64,000 nt of DNA from Verrucomicrobiota bacterium (GTDB taxonomy: Bacteria; Verrucomicrobiota; Verrucomicrobiia; Limisphaerales; J093), in NCBI GenBank assembly GCA_027493615.1, contig JAOSKK010000038.1:124001-188000 (forward strand), written 5' to 3'. Shown here in pieces: positions 54,183 through 64,000 of this stretch. The stretch's first letter is position 1. Each line of letters opens with the position of its first letter. The notes under the pieces are model-generated. The model worked only from the letters and a program-made list of their open reading frames with translations. It searched no databases and was not told where the DNA came from. A program made the translations under genes and the position numbers.

Positions 54183-56064
54183 ATGAACACCACTCCGCAC
54201 CCGCAAGGCGTCCCCAGGAGGCCGGTTGGTTCGCCGCCGCGCCCGGCGCGTTGGCGAACCTGGCTGGCCGGGCTTTGGGCCGGCTTGTGGGCCGGGCCGC
54301 TGCCGGCGGCAGGCCTGGCGGCGGAAGGCGCGTCCGGCCTCGCCACGGCGGAATCGCGTCCGGGGGACCCCCACGTTGGCTCGTGCCCCGCTGACGGCGG
54401 ATGAGGCCGAGGCGGTGGGCGCCTTTGCCGCCGCCTGGTATCGCGGTGCCAAACCGTCCGCCGCCGCCCTCCCCGCGACCTTCATGCGCCAGCGGGGCAT
54501 CGTGCTCGTCATCGCCCGGGCACGGGGCGAGCGGGTGGGGCGCTGGTGGCGCCAGGAACCGACCGGCGCTGAGGCGTTGCGCAGCGCGCTCGATGCCGTG
54601 CGGCAGGACCTGGACCCGACCGAGCGGGAGCGGATCACGGCGCTGGAGATCAACCTGGCGCATTCCTTCGCGCCGGTGGATGCCCGGGCCGACCGCGCGC
54701 GTTTGGCCAACGTGTACCGCGGCCTGATGGGGATCGAGTTGGTGCATGAAGGCACGGCCTTCCGACTGGCGCCGACGGAGATGATCGCCCAGAACCTCAG
54801 TTTCGAGCGGGCCCTGGAGCGCCTCGCTGAGCGCGCCCGCGTGCCGGCACCCCCTGCGGGCGATCCGTCCGTGGTGCTGCGGTTGTTCGCGGCGGACCAG
54901 TTGTTGATCGAGTTGGAGGGCCCCACCGCGCGGACGACCCTCATGTACCGCGGCAATACCGTGGTACCGATCCAAGCCATCACGAAGGCCAGGGCCGAGG
55001 CGCTCGCGGCGGCGCAGAGCCGGTGGCTGTTCACGAACCTCCAACCCGACGGCCGCCAAGTGTACCTCTACTGGCCAAGCCGGGGCGAGGAATCGACCGC
55101 CAGCAACTCGATCCGCCTGTGGCTGGCCACCGTCGCCATGACCCGCGCCGCCCGGGCGCAGGATGACGCAGCGCTGCTCGAACGCGCCGAAAAGAACCTC
55201 CGCTACAACCTCGCGCACAGCTATGTCGAGGACGACGCCGGCCACGGTCAGATCATCGAAGCGGGCACCACGGTGAAGCTCGGGGCGATGGCGGTGGCGG
55301 GGTTGGCGTTGGTCGAGCACCCGGCCCGCCCCGCTTTCGCCGCGCCGGAAGCCGCGTTGCGGCGGACCATCGACGCGCTGTGGCAGCCGAGCGGCGAGTT
55401 CCGCACCTTCTGGCGGCCCGCCGAGCGGCAGGACAACGTCAACTTCTACCCGGGCGAGGCGCTCCTCTTTTGGGCCGCCTTGTATGCCGAGTCCCGCGAC
55501 CCGGCGTTGCTCGAACGTATTCTGGCGAGCCAGCGTTTCTACCGCGCTTGGCACCTCGCCCAGCGCAACCCGGCCTTCGTGCCCTGGCACACCCAGGCGT
55601 ACTTCAAGGTGTGGGAAGTCACGCGGTCAGATGAACTGCGGGACTGGATCTTCGCCATGAACGACTGGTTGCTGCCGGTGCAACAGTGGGAGTCGCAGCG
55701 CGACTTCCCGGATACCATGGGACGCTTTTACGATCCGGACCGGCCGTTCGGACCGCCCCACGCCTCCTCGACCGGCGTGTATCTCGAAGGCCTGATCGAT
55801 GCCTGGCGCCTGGCTCAAGCGACGGGCGACGTCGAACGTCAGGAACGATACCGGCGCGCCCTCGTGCGCGGACTGCGAAGCTTGACCCAGTTGACGTTTC
55901 GAGACGAGGTCGACCTGTTCTACATCTCGCGGCGCGACCGCGTGCGGGGCGGCGTGCGCACCACGGTCTACGACAACGCGATCCGGGTCGACAACGTGCA
56001 GCACAGCCTGATGGCGTTGCTGAAGATCCTTGAACATCTGCCGGCCGCGGATTTCCGGCCGTGA
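54183..56064 (+). CDS. Secreted alpha/alpha-barrel-type protein of unknown function (frameshift near 54370)
   Basis: MNTTPHPQGV...; FWRPAERQDNVNFYPGEALLFWAALYAESRDPALLERILASQRFYRAWHLAQRNPAFVPWHTQAY. Confidence 0.65.
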
Positions 56065-56075
56065 CCACCCGGCAT

Positions 56076-56765
56076 TCACCGCCGCTGGTTGTAGGCGTCT
56101 TGGGAGAACTTGCGGGCGGTGAGTTCTTCGACCCCGGCCAGCCAGGTGGCGTCCGGGACGAGCCGTGACCAGCGCACGCCCCACGCGAGGGTGGCCTCCT
56201 CCAGCCATGCAGACAGCCAGCGCTCACGACGGGCCCCGGCCGGGGGTTGCACCGAACCTTGGATGAGCAACCCCTGCCGCGTGCGGCGCTGCGCCGCGCC
56301 CGCGATCTTGGCGCCTTGCCACAGCACATCGAATTGCTCGGCCCGCACAAAGCAATGGGTCGGGGCACCCGTTGCGGCGGTGGGCGCAAGTTGGGTGGCG
56401 AGACCGACGCGGCGGAAGGCGGTATGCAGCCAGGTGTGCAGTTGCTCGTAGCCCGCTCGGGCACGGAGACGGTACCACCAATGGTGGGGCGGGAAGCGCA
56501 AGGTGTAGGTCCAGTCGCGGTCGTGCGGCACCACACCGCCGCCGGTGGGACGCCGCACCAGCGGCCGCAGGGCGGTCAACCGGGCGGCGTCGGCGTAGCG
56601 CTGAGAATAACCGAGGGTGGCCGCCGGGATTGACCACCCGTAGAGCCGCAGGATCGGCAGATCAGCCTCCGGCGGGGCTTCGAGGAGTCGCTCGTCGAAC
56701 GCCATGTTGAAGGCCGGGGTGCCGTCCCCGGAGTCGATCAGCCGCCAGTGCTCGCCCTGCGCCAT
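56076..56765 (-). CDS. Lipoate-protein ligase / BPL-LPL catalytic domain protein
   Basis: MAFDERLLEAPPEADLPILRLYGWSIPAATLGYSQRYADA...LVRRPTGGGVVPHDRDWTYTL...AKIAGAAQRRTRQGLLIQGSV. Confidence 0.88.
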   Translation of the reverse strand: MAQGEHWRLIDSGDGTPAFNMAFDERLLEAPPEADLPILRLYGWSIPAATLGYSQRYADAARLTALRPLVRRPTGGGVVPHDRDWTYTLRFPPHHWWYRLRARAGYEQLHTWLHTAFRRVGLATQLAPTAATGAPTHCFVRAEQFDVLWQGAKIAGAAQRRTRQGLLIQGSVQPPAGARRERWLSAWLEEATLAWGVRWSRLVPDATWLAGVEELTARKFSQDAYNQRR

Positions 56766-56890
56766 GTCGCCAGTCAACCAGAGGCCGGCGCCGGCGGGAA
56801 GCGGCTTGCGGGTTGGCGGGCGCGCGCCATGCTGGGGGCGGGCCCGCGCGCGAGCGATTTGCCGCCGGGCGTTCGGCTGACGTTCTTGCC

Positions 56891-57952
56891 ATGCTAACAC
56901 CAGAAGCCATCACCACGGCCCTGAAGGCCGTCAAGTACCCCGGGTTCTCGCGAGACATCGTCTCCTTCGGCCTCGTCAAAGACGTGGCCATTGACGGAGG
57001 CGCGGTGTCCGTGGCCCTGCAAATGACCTCCGCCAACCCGGAGGCCGCCGCAGCCATCCAGACGGCGAGCGAGGAGGTGTTGCGCGGCTTGCCGGGAGTG
57101 GAACGTGTCACGGTCGAGATGCGTCAGCCCGCCGGCGCTCCCGGCCAGGCGGGGGGCGGCAATCCTTGGGCCAACCAGAACCGGGTGCCGGGAGTGCGGC
57201 GCATCGTCGCCGTGGCCAGCGGCAAGGGGGCGTCGGCAAGTCCACCGTCTCGGTCAACCTGGCCTGCAGCCTGGCGCGTCTCGGATCGGCCGTGGGTTTG
57301 CTGGACTGCGACATCTACGGCCCCAGCATTCCGCTGATGATGGGCTTGCGGCAGCGCCCGACTCTCAGCGAGCAGGAGAAGCTGGTGCCCCCGCTCAATT
57401 ACGGCGTGAAGCTCATGAGCATCGGCTTCCTGCTCGAGGACGATCAGCCGGTCATCTGGCGGGGCCCGATGATCACCAAGACGATCCAGCAGTTCCTGTT
57501 CGCGGTCGAATGGGGGGACCTGGATTATCTGCTGGTGGACCTGCCTCCGGGCACGGGCGATGCCCAACTGTCGCTCTGCCAGACCGTCCCGCTGGATGGC
57601 GGGGTGATTGTGACCACGCCGCAGGAGGCGTCCGTGGGGGGTTGTCCGCAAGGGAATGGCGATGTTCGAGAAGGTCAACGTCCCCATCCTCGGGATCGTG
57701 GAGAACATGAGCTACTTCACGGCGCCGGACGGCACCCGCGTGGAGATCTTCGGCCATGGCGGGGGGCGCGGGGAAGCGGCCAGGAAAGGGGTCACGTTCC
57801 TCGGCGAGATCCCGCTGTTCACGGCGATCCGGGAAGGGGGCGACCGGGGTGTGCCGGTGGTCATGGGGGAACCGGATTCCGCCGCCGCCCGGGCATTCAT
57901 GGCCATCGCCGAGAACCTCCAACGCCCATTGGGGTCGCATCTTAACATTTAG
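56891..57952 (+). CDS. mrp: Mrp/ApbC-family iron-sulfur carrier P-loop ATPase (frameshifts near 57230 and 57640)
   Basis: [16 protein letters not shown](fs)[18 protein letters not shown]...[16 protein letters not shown]...[21 protein letters not shown]; stop TAG inside hairpin C left arm. Confidence 0.94.
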
Positions 57953-58070
57953 CATTCGCCCTCCCGAAGCAGGGTTTTCCGCATTGGCGGCCCCCACGAC
58001 GGCGAGCGGATTCCGCGTCCGCTCGGGGCGTGTCGAGACGCGAATGTTAAATGTTAAGATGCGACCCCAA
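57929..58070. repeat. Hairpin element C: 31-bp arms (one G/T mismatch) ttggggtcgcatcttaacattta[g/a]cattcgc, 80-nt loop
   Basis: 57929-57959 pairs with 58040-58070. Confidence 0.92.
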
Positions 58071-58958
58071 ATGGCGGGCGGCTGGGCTTGCCAGGGGGCA
58101 GGGAGCGGGCTACTCCTCCAAGGTGCCTCGCAGACGACATACCCAACACACCCGGGACGGAGGCTGGCAGGGGCCGGCCGGGCGGCGGGGCGCGTCGCGG
58201 TCGGGCGGCGGATTCACCTTGATCGAGTTGCTGGTGGTGATCGCCATCATCGCGGTGCTGGCGTCGTTGCTGTTGCCCGCCCTCAGTACCGCCAAGGGCA
58301 AGGCCCAGCAGATCGGTTGTCTGGGCAACCTGCGGCAGTTGGGTATCGCGGTCGTGCTCTACGCCCAGGACAATCGCGATGGCTACCCGCCGATGCAGGA
58401 CCGCTTTCCCGGCTTCGAGTCAAGCTGGCGCGCCTACCTCTACCACTATGTCGGTCGCGCCGCCAAGGTCTACGATTGCCCGGCGGAACGGGACGAGTCC
58501 TACGCCGCAGCCCGTCCGAACAAGAGCCGGCCCCCAGCCCGTGGGTGCTGGGGCAGTTCGCCGCGGGCGAGATCGACATCCCCAGCGGCCTCGGCGCTGT
58601 GAATGTGCATTGGCAAAGCGGCGGCGCGCCCCCTCCGTTCGGCCGGCCGGCCGGGTACGAGAACAATCTCTGTCGGGCCAGCGCGGTCGAGGTCCCGACG
58701 CAACTGATCCTGTTCGGCGACGGGCACAGCGACGTCTACGGGGTCTGGCCGCAGGATCGGTGGTGGATCTGGAAGGAGCAGGGCAACAACCTCACGGCCG
58801 GCTTCAACCGGGTGGCGCAGGGCGACGGCGGGGCCGTGCGGCACAATCGCAAGTCCAACTATGCGTTTGCCGACGGCAGTGCCCGGCTCCTGGACGCCGC
58901 GCGCATTCCGTGCACCGCCGACGCTTGCTGGTGGTCGGTGAAGGCGGATCCGCACTGA
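58051..58958 (+). CDS. Prepilin-type ([25 protein letters not shown]) DUF1559-like secreted protein (frameshift near 58530; start uncertain)
   Basis: N-terminal methylation motif and [19 protein letters not shown]-terminal pattern. Confidence 0.85.
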
Positions 58959-58991
58959 CTCACCGGCGAGGCGTGCGGAACGCGTAACCCC

Positions 58992-59483
58992 ATGAACCGG
59001 CAACGGAACCTCCAACTCGCCGCCGCCCTGCTGCTGCTGGCCGTGGCGGCGGTGGCTTTCGGGCGCCTGGCCCGTCAGCAGCGGGGAGGATCCGACCTGG
59101 CCTTCTTCTACGACGAAAGCGAGCAACGCCTGTTCACGGGTCCCCGCACCGCCATCCCGCCGATTCGCGGCCCGAACAACGCCGAACCCGACGCCGTGCG
59201 CGCCGTGGTGATCTCGACCAACGGCAATCCCCGCGACCGGCAGGCGCGCGTGATCGCCTACCTCGAACGTTACTCGCCCGAACTCAAGCGCCAGATGGAG
59301 ATCGCGCAGGCGACGGGCGAAGCGCCGGCCATGGGTCGGGAGATGGCCCAGGCCCACCGGTTCGTCCGCCGGCCTCACGAGTCACGGTGGTATCCCCTGA
59401 CCAGCGAGGAAGGGGAACGCATCGTCAACGAATGGATGACCGCAGGGCCCGGTGGCCAACCGGCGGCCCTTTGCACGCCATGA
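58992..59483 (+). CDS. Hypothetical protein with N-terminal TM helix
   Basis: MNRQRNLQLAAALLLLAVAAVAFGRLARQQRGGSDLAFFYDESEQRLFTGPRTAIPPI... Confidence 0.65.
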   Translation: MNRQRNLQLAAALLLLAVAAVAFGRLARQQRGGSDLAFFYDESEQRLFTGPRTAIPPIRGPNNAEPDAVRAVVISTNGNPRDRQARVIAYLERYSPELKRQMEIAQATGEAPAMGREMAQAHRFVRRPHESRWYPLTSEEGERIVNEWMTAGPGGQPAALCTP

Positions 59484-59575
59484 AGGGTCCCCAGCCTGCC
59501 TCGTTCGCCGACGCCTTGATCCGGCGCCGGGCAGTTCCGAGCTTTGTCCGAACCCTGATAATCAAACCTACGCCT

Positions 59576-61685
59576 ATGCATACCTCATCCCCACCCCTTG
59601 GCCGGACCGCGGCCAGGTCGCGCCGGTTCGGTTCCCTCCTGGCTGCTTTGAGCCTGACCGCCTTGAGTGGTGGCCTGGCCCAGACGCCTTCCTTGGTCGC
59701 CAGCCATACGACCTACTATGCGGGTGAAGACATCGTGTTCACCTTCGCGGACGGGCCCGGAAACCGGCTGGACTGGATCGGGATCTACCCCGAAGGCGTG
59801 GTCCCCGGCTCGGTGGTGTCCACACGCTGGTCCTACGTGGATGGCACACAGCAGGGGAACACCGGCCTCCGCGAAGGCACGGTGACCTTCGCCGGCGGAC
59901 TCAACCTGGCCGGACCCTGGACGGCGCACCTGCTCGAGAACGACGGCTATACCTCGCTGGCCTCGATCACCTTCACCGTCCTTGATCCCGGTTGGCCGCT
60001 GGTCCGCACCGACAAACGTTCTTACGTCACCGGGGAGGCGATCGCCGTCACGTTCCAGAATGGGCCGGGCAACCGGCTGGACTGGATCGGCATTTTCCAG
60101 GAGGGCCAAACCCCGGGCGGCGGACCGAGTTCGACGCTGTGGAGCTTATGTGGACGGGACGCAGGACGGGACCACTGCTCTCACGGACGGCACCGTCACT
60201 TTCGCCAATGGACTGGCCGCGGCCGGGAACTACGTGGTCTTCTTCCTGCTAAACGACGGCTACGACATCCTGGCGTCGGAGCCGTTCATTGTGACGCCGC
60301 CGGCCGCGACCACCCCGCGGGTGGTCTCTGTCACACCGGGTCCGAACGCGGTGAATCAGCCGCCCAACGCCGCGTACGTTGCCACCATCCGCAACGGCAG
60401 CACGCAGGTGGTGCCGGCCTCGGTCGTGCTCACCGTCGACGGGACGGCGGTGGCGCATCAGTTCACCCAGCAGGACGAGATCGTCACGGTCGCCTACACA
60501 CCGTCGGGCCTGTGGCCGTCCGGTTCGACGCACACCGTGCGGCTCGCGTTTGCCGACAACGCGACGCCGGCCAATGCCTTTGCGAACGAAGTCACGTTCT
60601 CGGTGGCGGCCTACCGCAACCTCGTGCTGCCCGCCCCGCTCTACTTCGAAGACTTCGACGGGACGGCCGAGGGCGCGCTCCCGGCCGGCTGGACCAGCGT
60701 CAGCTACACGGACGTGCAGAACCCCGAATTGGATCTGGGCAACCTGGATTCGGCCAGCTACGCCCAGTGGATTGTCGTCGCTGCCGATCGCTTCAGAGGG
60801 TCCTTCGTTACGTACAGCAACCCGGACAATCCGGCGGATTGGGGGACGGACTACCAGCGGGTGCTCTCGGTCAACCCCCTGAACGTGCTGAACGGCCAGG
60901 TGTACGACCGGCCGCTGGCCAGCGGGCGCTTTGCCTTCGGAAACTCGGGCTATCGCAACGGCCAGAGCCAGGTGCTGTACCTGATCTCGCCGGACTTCAA
61001 CCTCGCGGGCCGGACCGACGTCCATGTGGCCTTCCACTCGCTGTGGGAGCAGAACCAGGACAGCATGGCCGCCATCGAGTACTCGGTGGACCGCGGCACA
61101 ACCTGGCTGCCGCTCGCCTATTTCCTGGACGGACCGGACATTGTGACGGTCACCGACGAGACGACCGGCGAAGTGACCGTGGATGCCGTGGCGACGTTGA
61201 CGACCGAACATGCCGACGTGGCCCGTTACGTCGATCCGGAGACCTTTGAGGAGAAAGGCGGGTACTACGGGGCCTTCCTCGGCGCCGAGATCTCGCCGGC
61301 GCTCGCACCGTTCATCCAGGCGCGGCTTAATGACGACCCGGTGGAGTCGAAGCGCATCGAACTCTTTCGGCTCACGGCGGCCGACAACCAGGCGGCCGTG
61401 CGTTTCCGGTTCGCCCACGCAGGTACAGATAGCTGGTACTTCGGCATCGACAACTTCGGGTTGTACTCGATTTCCGCCACGCCGGTTGAGCCCCCCGCGC
61501 TCACCTGGGTGCGTTCGGGCGAGGCGCTCACCCTTTCGTGGCCGGCGGGCGCCACGGGGTTCGTTCTTGAATCATCGCCGGCGGTTGCGCCGGCCTCGTG
61601 GTCGGCGGTGAGCGGGGTGAGCGGGAATTCGGTCACGGTGACGATGAGTGCCGCCGCCGGCTTCTATCGGTTGCGGGCGCCATGA
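59576..61685 (+). CDS. Secreted choice-of-anchor/MAM-like protein with two YxxGExIxxTFxxGPGNRLDWIGI domains (frameshift near 60145)
   Basis: HTTYYAGEDIVFTFADGPGNRLDWIGIYPEG and KRSYVTGEAIAVTFQNGPGNRLDWIGIFQEG; YFEDFDGTAEGALPAGWTSVSYTDVQNPELD. Confidence 0.75.
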
Positions 61686-61694
61686 GCGGTGGGC

Positions 61695-61723
61695 GCGAAT
61701 GTTAAATGTTAAGATGCGACCCC
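61695..61723. repeat. Half copy of hairpin C right arm (gcgaatgttaaatgttaagatgcgacccc)
   Basis: 29/29 identical to the corresponding part of 58040-58070; no partner arm nearby. Confidence 0.9.
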
Positions 61724-61804
61724 GCCGGTGGGGCGGAGGAGCCATGAACCACAGAGGGTGCAGGCTGGAAGCCCGCACCACCGTTTCATGCGGCGCTTCC
61801 TCAG

Positions 61805-61884
61805 CCCCATCCCCGATGTTCGAAATCTGCGGAGGATTCAGCGGAAGGGGCTTTCTCCGCCGATTACGAACATCGGGGATGGGG
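61805..61884. repeat. Hairpin with 30-nt arms (2 mismatches) ccccatccccgatgttcg..., 20-nt loop
   Basis: 61805-61834 pairs with 61855-61884. Confidence 0.9.
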
Positions 61885-61948
61885 GAAGTGACATGGTTCT
61901 CTTGGATCGGCTCAGGGGGCCATGAACCCTCCCCGCCGGGTCAGGGGA

Positions 61949-61973
61949 CCCGGCCTGCAGGTTGCAGGCCGGG
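61949..61973. repeat. Perfect 11-bp hairpin cccggcctgca-ggt-tgcaggccggg
   Basis: Direct inspection. Confidence 0.85.
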
Positions 61974-62077
61974 GGCCCTCACCGGGAGGTCCACGAAGGG
62001 CCTCGGTCTTCGGGGGGCTGCGGCCATTAATCTGTTGCAGTCGGGCTTCCTCTCGGTGATACACTGCGCCTCATCAA

Positions 62078-63778
62078 ATGCGCGCCGTGCGGGCCAGCTT
62101 GCTGATTGTGACGGGCCTCCTTGCTTTCCTGGGGGCCTTGCTTGTGCCGGCGTACGTGCGGGCGCTGGACCCAACGGTCGTGCAGCGGGCGGGCGCGGGC
62201 ACGTTGGACGTGTTGACCGAGGCGCAGCAGCAGGCGCGGCAGGACCGACTCGGCTGTGCGGAATTGCTGGCGCAGGCCGGCCCGATCGCGGATGTGCGCG
62301 GCGCCGGGGACACGGTGCAGTCCATCCAGCGACAGGCGCGGTCGCGGCCGACCCCGGCGGTGTGGGGCTCGACGGATTCCCTGCTGCAGCAGGTGTTGGG
62401 TGGCGGGGCCGGCGGTCTGACCAACGCAGCGTCAGTGATGGATGTGGTGTTGCCCGAGGGCCAACGCGCGACGGCACTCGAATTCCTCGGGTCGCTGCGC
62501 CGGGTCGATGTGTTCGAGCTGCTCAAGAACCGGCGCCTGGAGCGGACGGCGTTGTTTCCGGCGGTGCCTTCGGCGTCGGGCCAGGCCCTGGACAGCGCGA
62601 TTTTGCTGACCGGCCTGCTGATCCAGGCGGATGCGATGACTCCCCGGTTGCGGCGGGAGATCGAGGAGTTGGCGGCCGCGGCCAACCGGGGGATACGACA
62701 GCGCGCCGATCGAGATGGTTTACCTGAGCATCACCTCGCTGGCCAAGCGGATGACGTGGGACCAACTGGTGGCGTTTTTGCGGCCGATCCCGAGTGTGAC
62801 GGTGCTGCGGAATCTGACGCGGCTGATCACGTTGTCACCGGCGGACGTTTCCGTGGTGTTTGCGGCGCTGACCCTGGCCCCCTCCGCGGAGGCGGTGGAC
62901 GAGTTCCTTGCGCGATTCCCGAAGGAAGGTCTGCGGGACTTGCGGTTCGCCCTCAGGGCGGGCAAGGGGGACTGTCGCTGCTGCTGGAGCGACAGGAGGC
63001 GATCCATTTCAGTGCGGTGCGCCAATGGCTGGGGGAGCTGCCGGTGCTGGGTGGGGTTTTGGGGTTGTTTGCCTCCCTGGCGGCGCGTTCGACGTTTCTG
63101 GCGCTGCTGCTGAAGTACCTGCTCTGGTTCGACGGGGCGTTCTGTCTGGCCCGGGCCATGGTGCTGCTGACACCGCCGCCGGCCGAGCTGGAGCGGCCGT
63201 ACTTCCTGAAGCGTTCGAGCCTGTTTCGCCAGCAGACCATCGGGGTGTTGGCGGTGGTGTTGATTTTCGCCTTCGGTGAACCCTACCTGGCCCGCGCGAA
63301 CCAACGCGTGGAGCCGTTGCCGGTGCTGCGCCTGAATCAGACGGGGACGACCCTGCAACCGGAGGTCCCCAAACCTGCCCGAACTATGAGTGGAAACGAA
63401 ATGAGCTGGCTGGCCCTCGCCCTGTTCTTTGTGGTCCAGTTGATCGTGTATGTGTTCTGTGTGATCCGCCTCGGCGAGATCAAGAAGCACACCGGGTCGA
63501 GCCATTTGAAACTCCAACTGCTGGACAACGAGGAGAACCTGTTCGATTCGGGCCTGTATGTCGGGCTCGGTGGCACGGTGCTCCAGCTCGTGTTGCTGGC
63601 GTTCCAGGTCGGCACGCAGAACCTGATGGTGGCCTACGCCTCGACGCTGTTCGGCATCGCGTTCGTTTCGGTGCTCAAGATCTTCCACGTGCGTCGCTTC
63701 CGGCGGCTGCTCCTGCTCGAGATGGCCGCCCAGCGCGATGCCGGCCACGCGTACGACGCCTCGCCCTACTCGACATGA
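62078..63778 (+). CDS. Multi-TM membrane protein, MotA/ExbB-like C-terminal region possible (frameshifts near 62690 and 62965)
   Basis: MRAVRASLLIVTGLLAFLGALLVPAYVRALD...; GLYVGLGGTVLQLVLLAFQVGTQNLMVAYASTLFGIAFVSVLKIFHVRRFRRLLLLEM. Confidence 0.6.
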   Translation: MRAVRASLLIVTGLLAFLGALLVPAYVRALDPTVVQRAGAGTLDVLTEAQQQARQDRLGCAELLAQAGPIADVRGAGDTVQSIQRQARSRPTPAVWGSTDSLLQQVLGGGAGGLTNAASVMDVVLPEGQRATALEFLGSLRRVDVFELLKNRRLERTALFPAVPSASGQALDSAILLTGLLIQADAMTPRLRREIEELAAAANRGIRQRADRDGLPEHHLAGQADDVGPTGGVFAADPECDGAAESDAADHVVTGGRFRGVCGADPGPLRGGGGRVPCAIPEGRSAGLAVRPQGGQGGLSLLLERQEAIHFSAVRQWLGELPVLGGVLGLFASLAARSTFLALLLKYLLWFDGAFCLARAMVLLTPPPAELERPYFLKRSSLFRQQTIGVLAVVLIFAFGEPYLARANQRVEPLPVLRLNQTGTTLQPEVPKPARTMSGNEMSWLALALFFVVQLIVYVFCVIRLGEIKKHTGSSHLKLQLLDNEENLFDSGLYVGLGGTVLQLVLLAFQVGTQNLMVAYASTLFGIAFVSVLKIFHVRRFRRLLLLEMAAQRDAGHAYDASPYST

Positions 63779-64000
63779 ACCGCTCCGTCCTGGTCATCAT
63801 CTGCGACTTCCTGCTGATCAGCCTGCTGTCGCTGGCGAATTTCGATCGTTCCTCCGGCCAGGACGTGGGTCCGGCGGGGGCGACGGCGGTCGAGGTGCAG
63901 GCGGTGCAAGACATGCTCGAGGTTTTGCAGCAGGCGCTCGCCCAGGAGCAGGACACGCGGGGGGCGCTGAGCAACCAACTGGCCACCACGCAGGAGGACC
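63775..64000 (+). CDS. N-terminally TM-anchored coiled-coil-like protein (runs off window end)
   Basis: MNRSVLVIICDFLLISLLSLANFDRSSGQDVGPAGATAVEVQAVQDMLEVLQQALAQEQDTRGALSNQLATTQED; ATGA overlap with upstream gene. Confidence 0.7.
   Translation, partial: MNRSVLVIICDFLLISLLSLANFDRSSGQDVGPAGATAVEVQAVQDMLEVLQQALAQEQDTRGALSNQLATTQED

Noticed and set aside
51714-55034. 1106-aa ORF joining argB and glyQS
   Set aside because: Apparent fusion produced by a homopolymer frameshift in argB near 53276; argB and glyQS each have normal starts and ends.
57225-57650. Programmed ribosomal frameshifting in mrp, larA, dnaG and others
   Set aside because: Too many unrelated genes affected, always at G/C runs; sequencing error is the simpler explanation.

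Overview
This is a high-GC bacterial chromosomal window. The gene content looks like Verrucomicrobiota (inferred from gene families; no taxonomic search was possible). Core genes include glmM, cdaR, cdaA and folP; nuoJ-N; an M1 aminopeptidase; trxA; dnaG; a larA-like gene; a ribD-like reductase; queA; glyQS; argB; a lipoate ligase-like gene; and mrp. Several Gfo/Idh/MocA oxidoreductases and secreted carbohydrate-related proteins are also present. About 26-41 kb is an accessory island. It holds a CHAT-domain remnant, an orphan phage tail-tip-like gene, and two similarly built cassettes: a small tail-associated gene facing an oppositely oriented secreted 'payload' gene that carries a near-identical upstream block. 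One payload is an FGE/C-type-lectin protein with an Asn(AAC)-rich, DGR-like C-terminus. The other is a BspA-like LRR protein broken by an ISAzo13-type insertion and a stop codon. Next to these lies a gene fusing a degenerate RecF/AAA-like region to a B12-binding-like radical SAM domain, placed between a tRNA-Met 3' fragment and a tRNA-Arg. Small hairpin elements (GGGGTC...GACCCC) sit within about 10 bp of stop codons at several loci. In-frame repeat-derived insertions occur in queA and the ribD-like gene. Many genes, including essential ones, are broken at G/C homopolymers, which points to systematic base-calling or assembly errors rather than biology. Coordinates of genes with frameshifts span the reconstructed gene.
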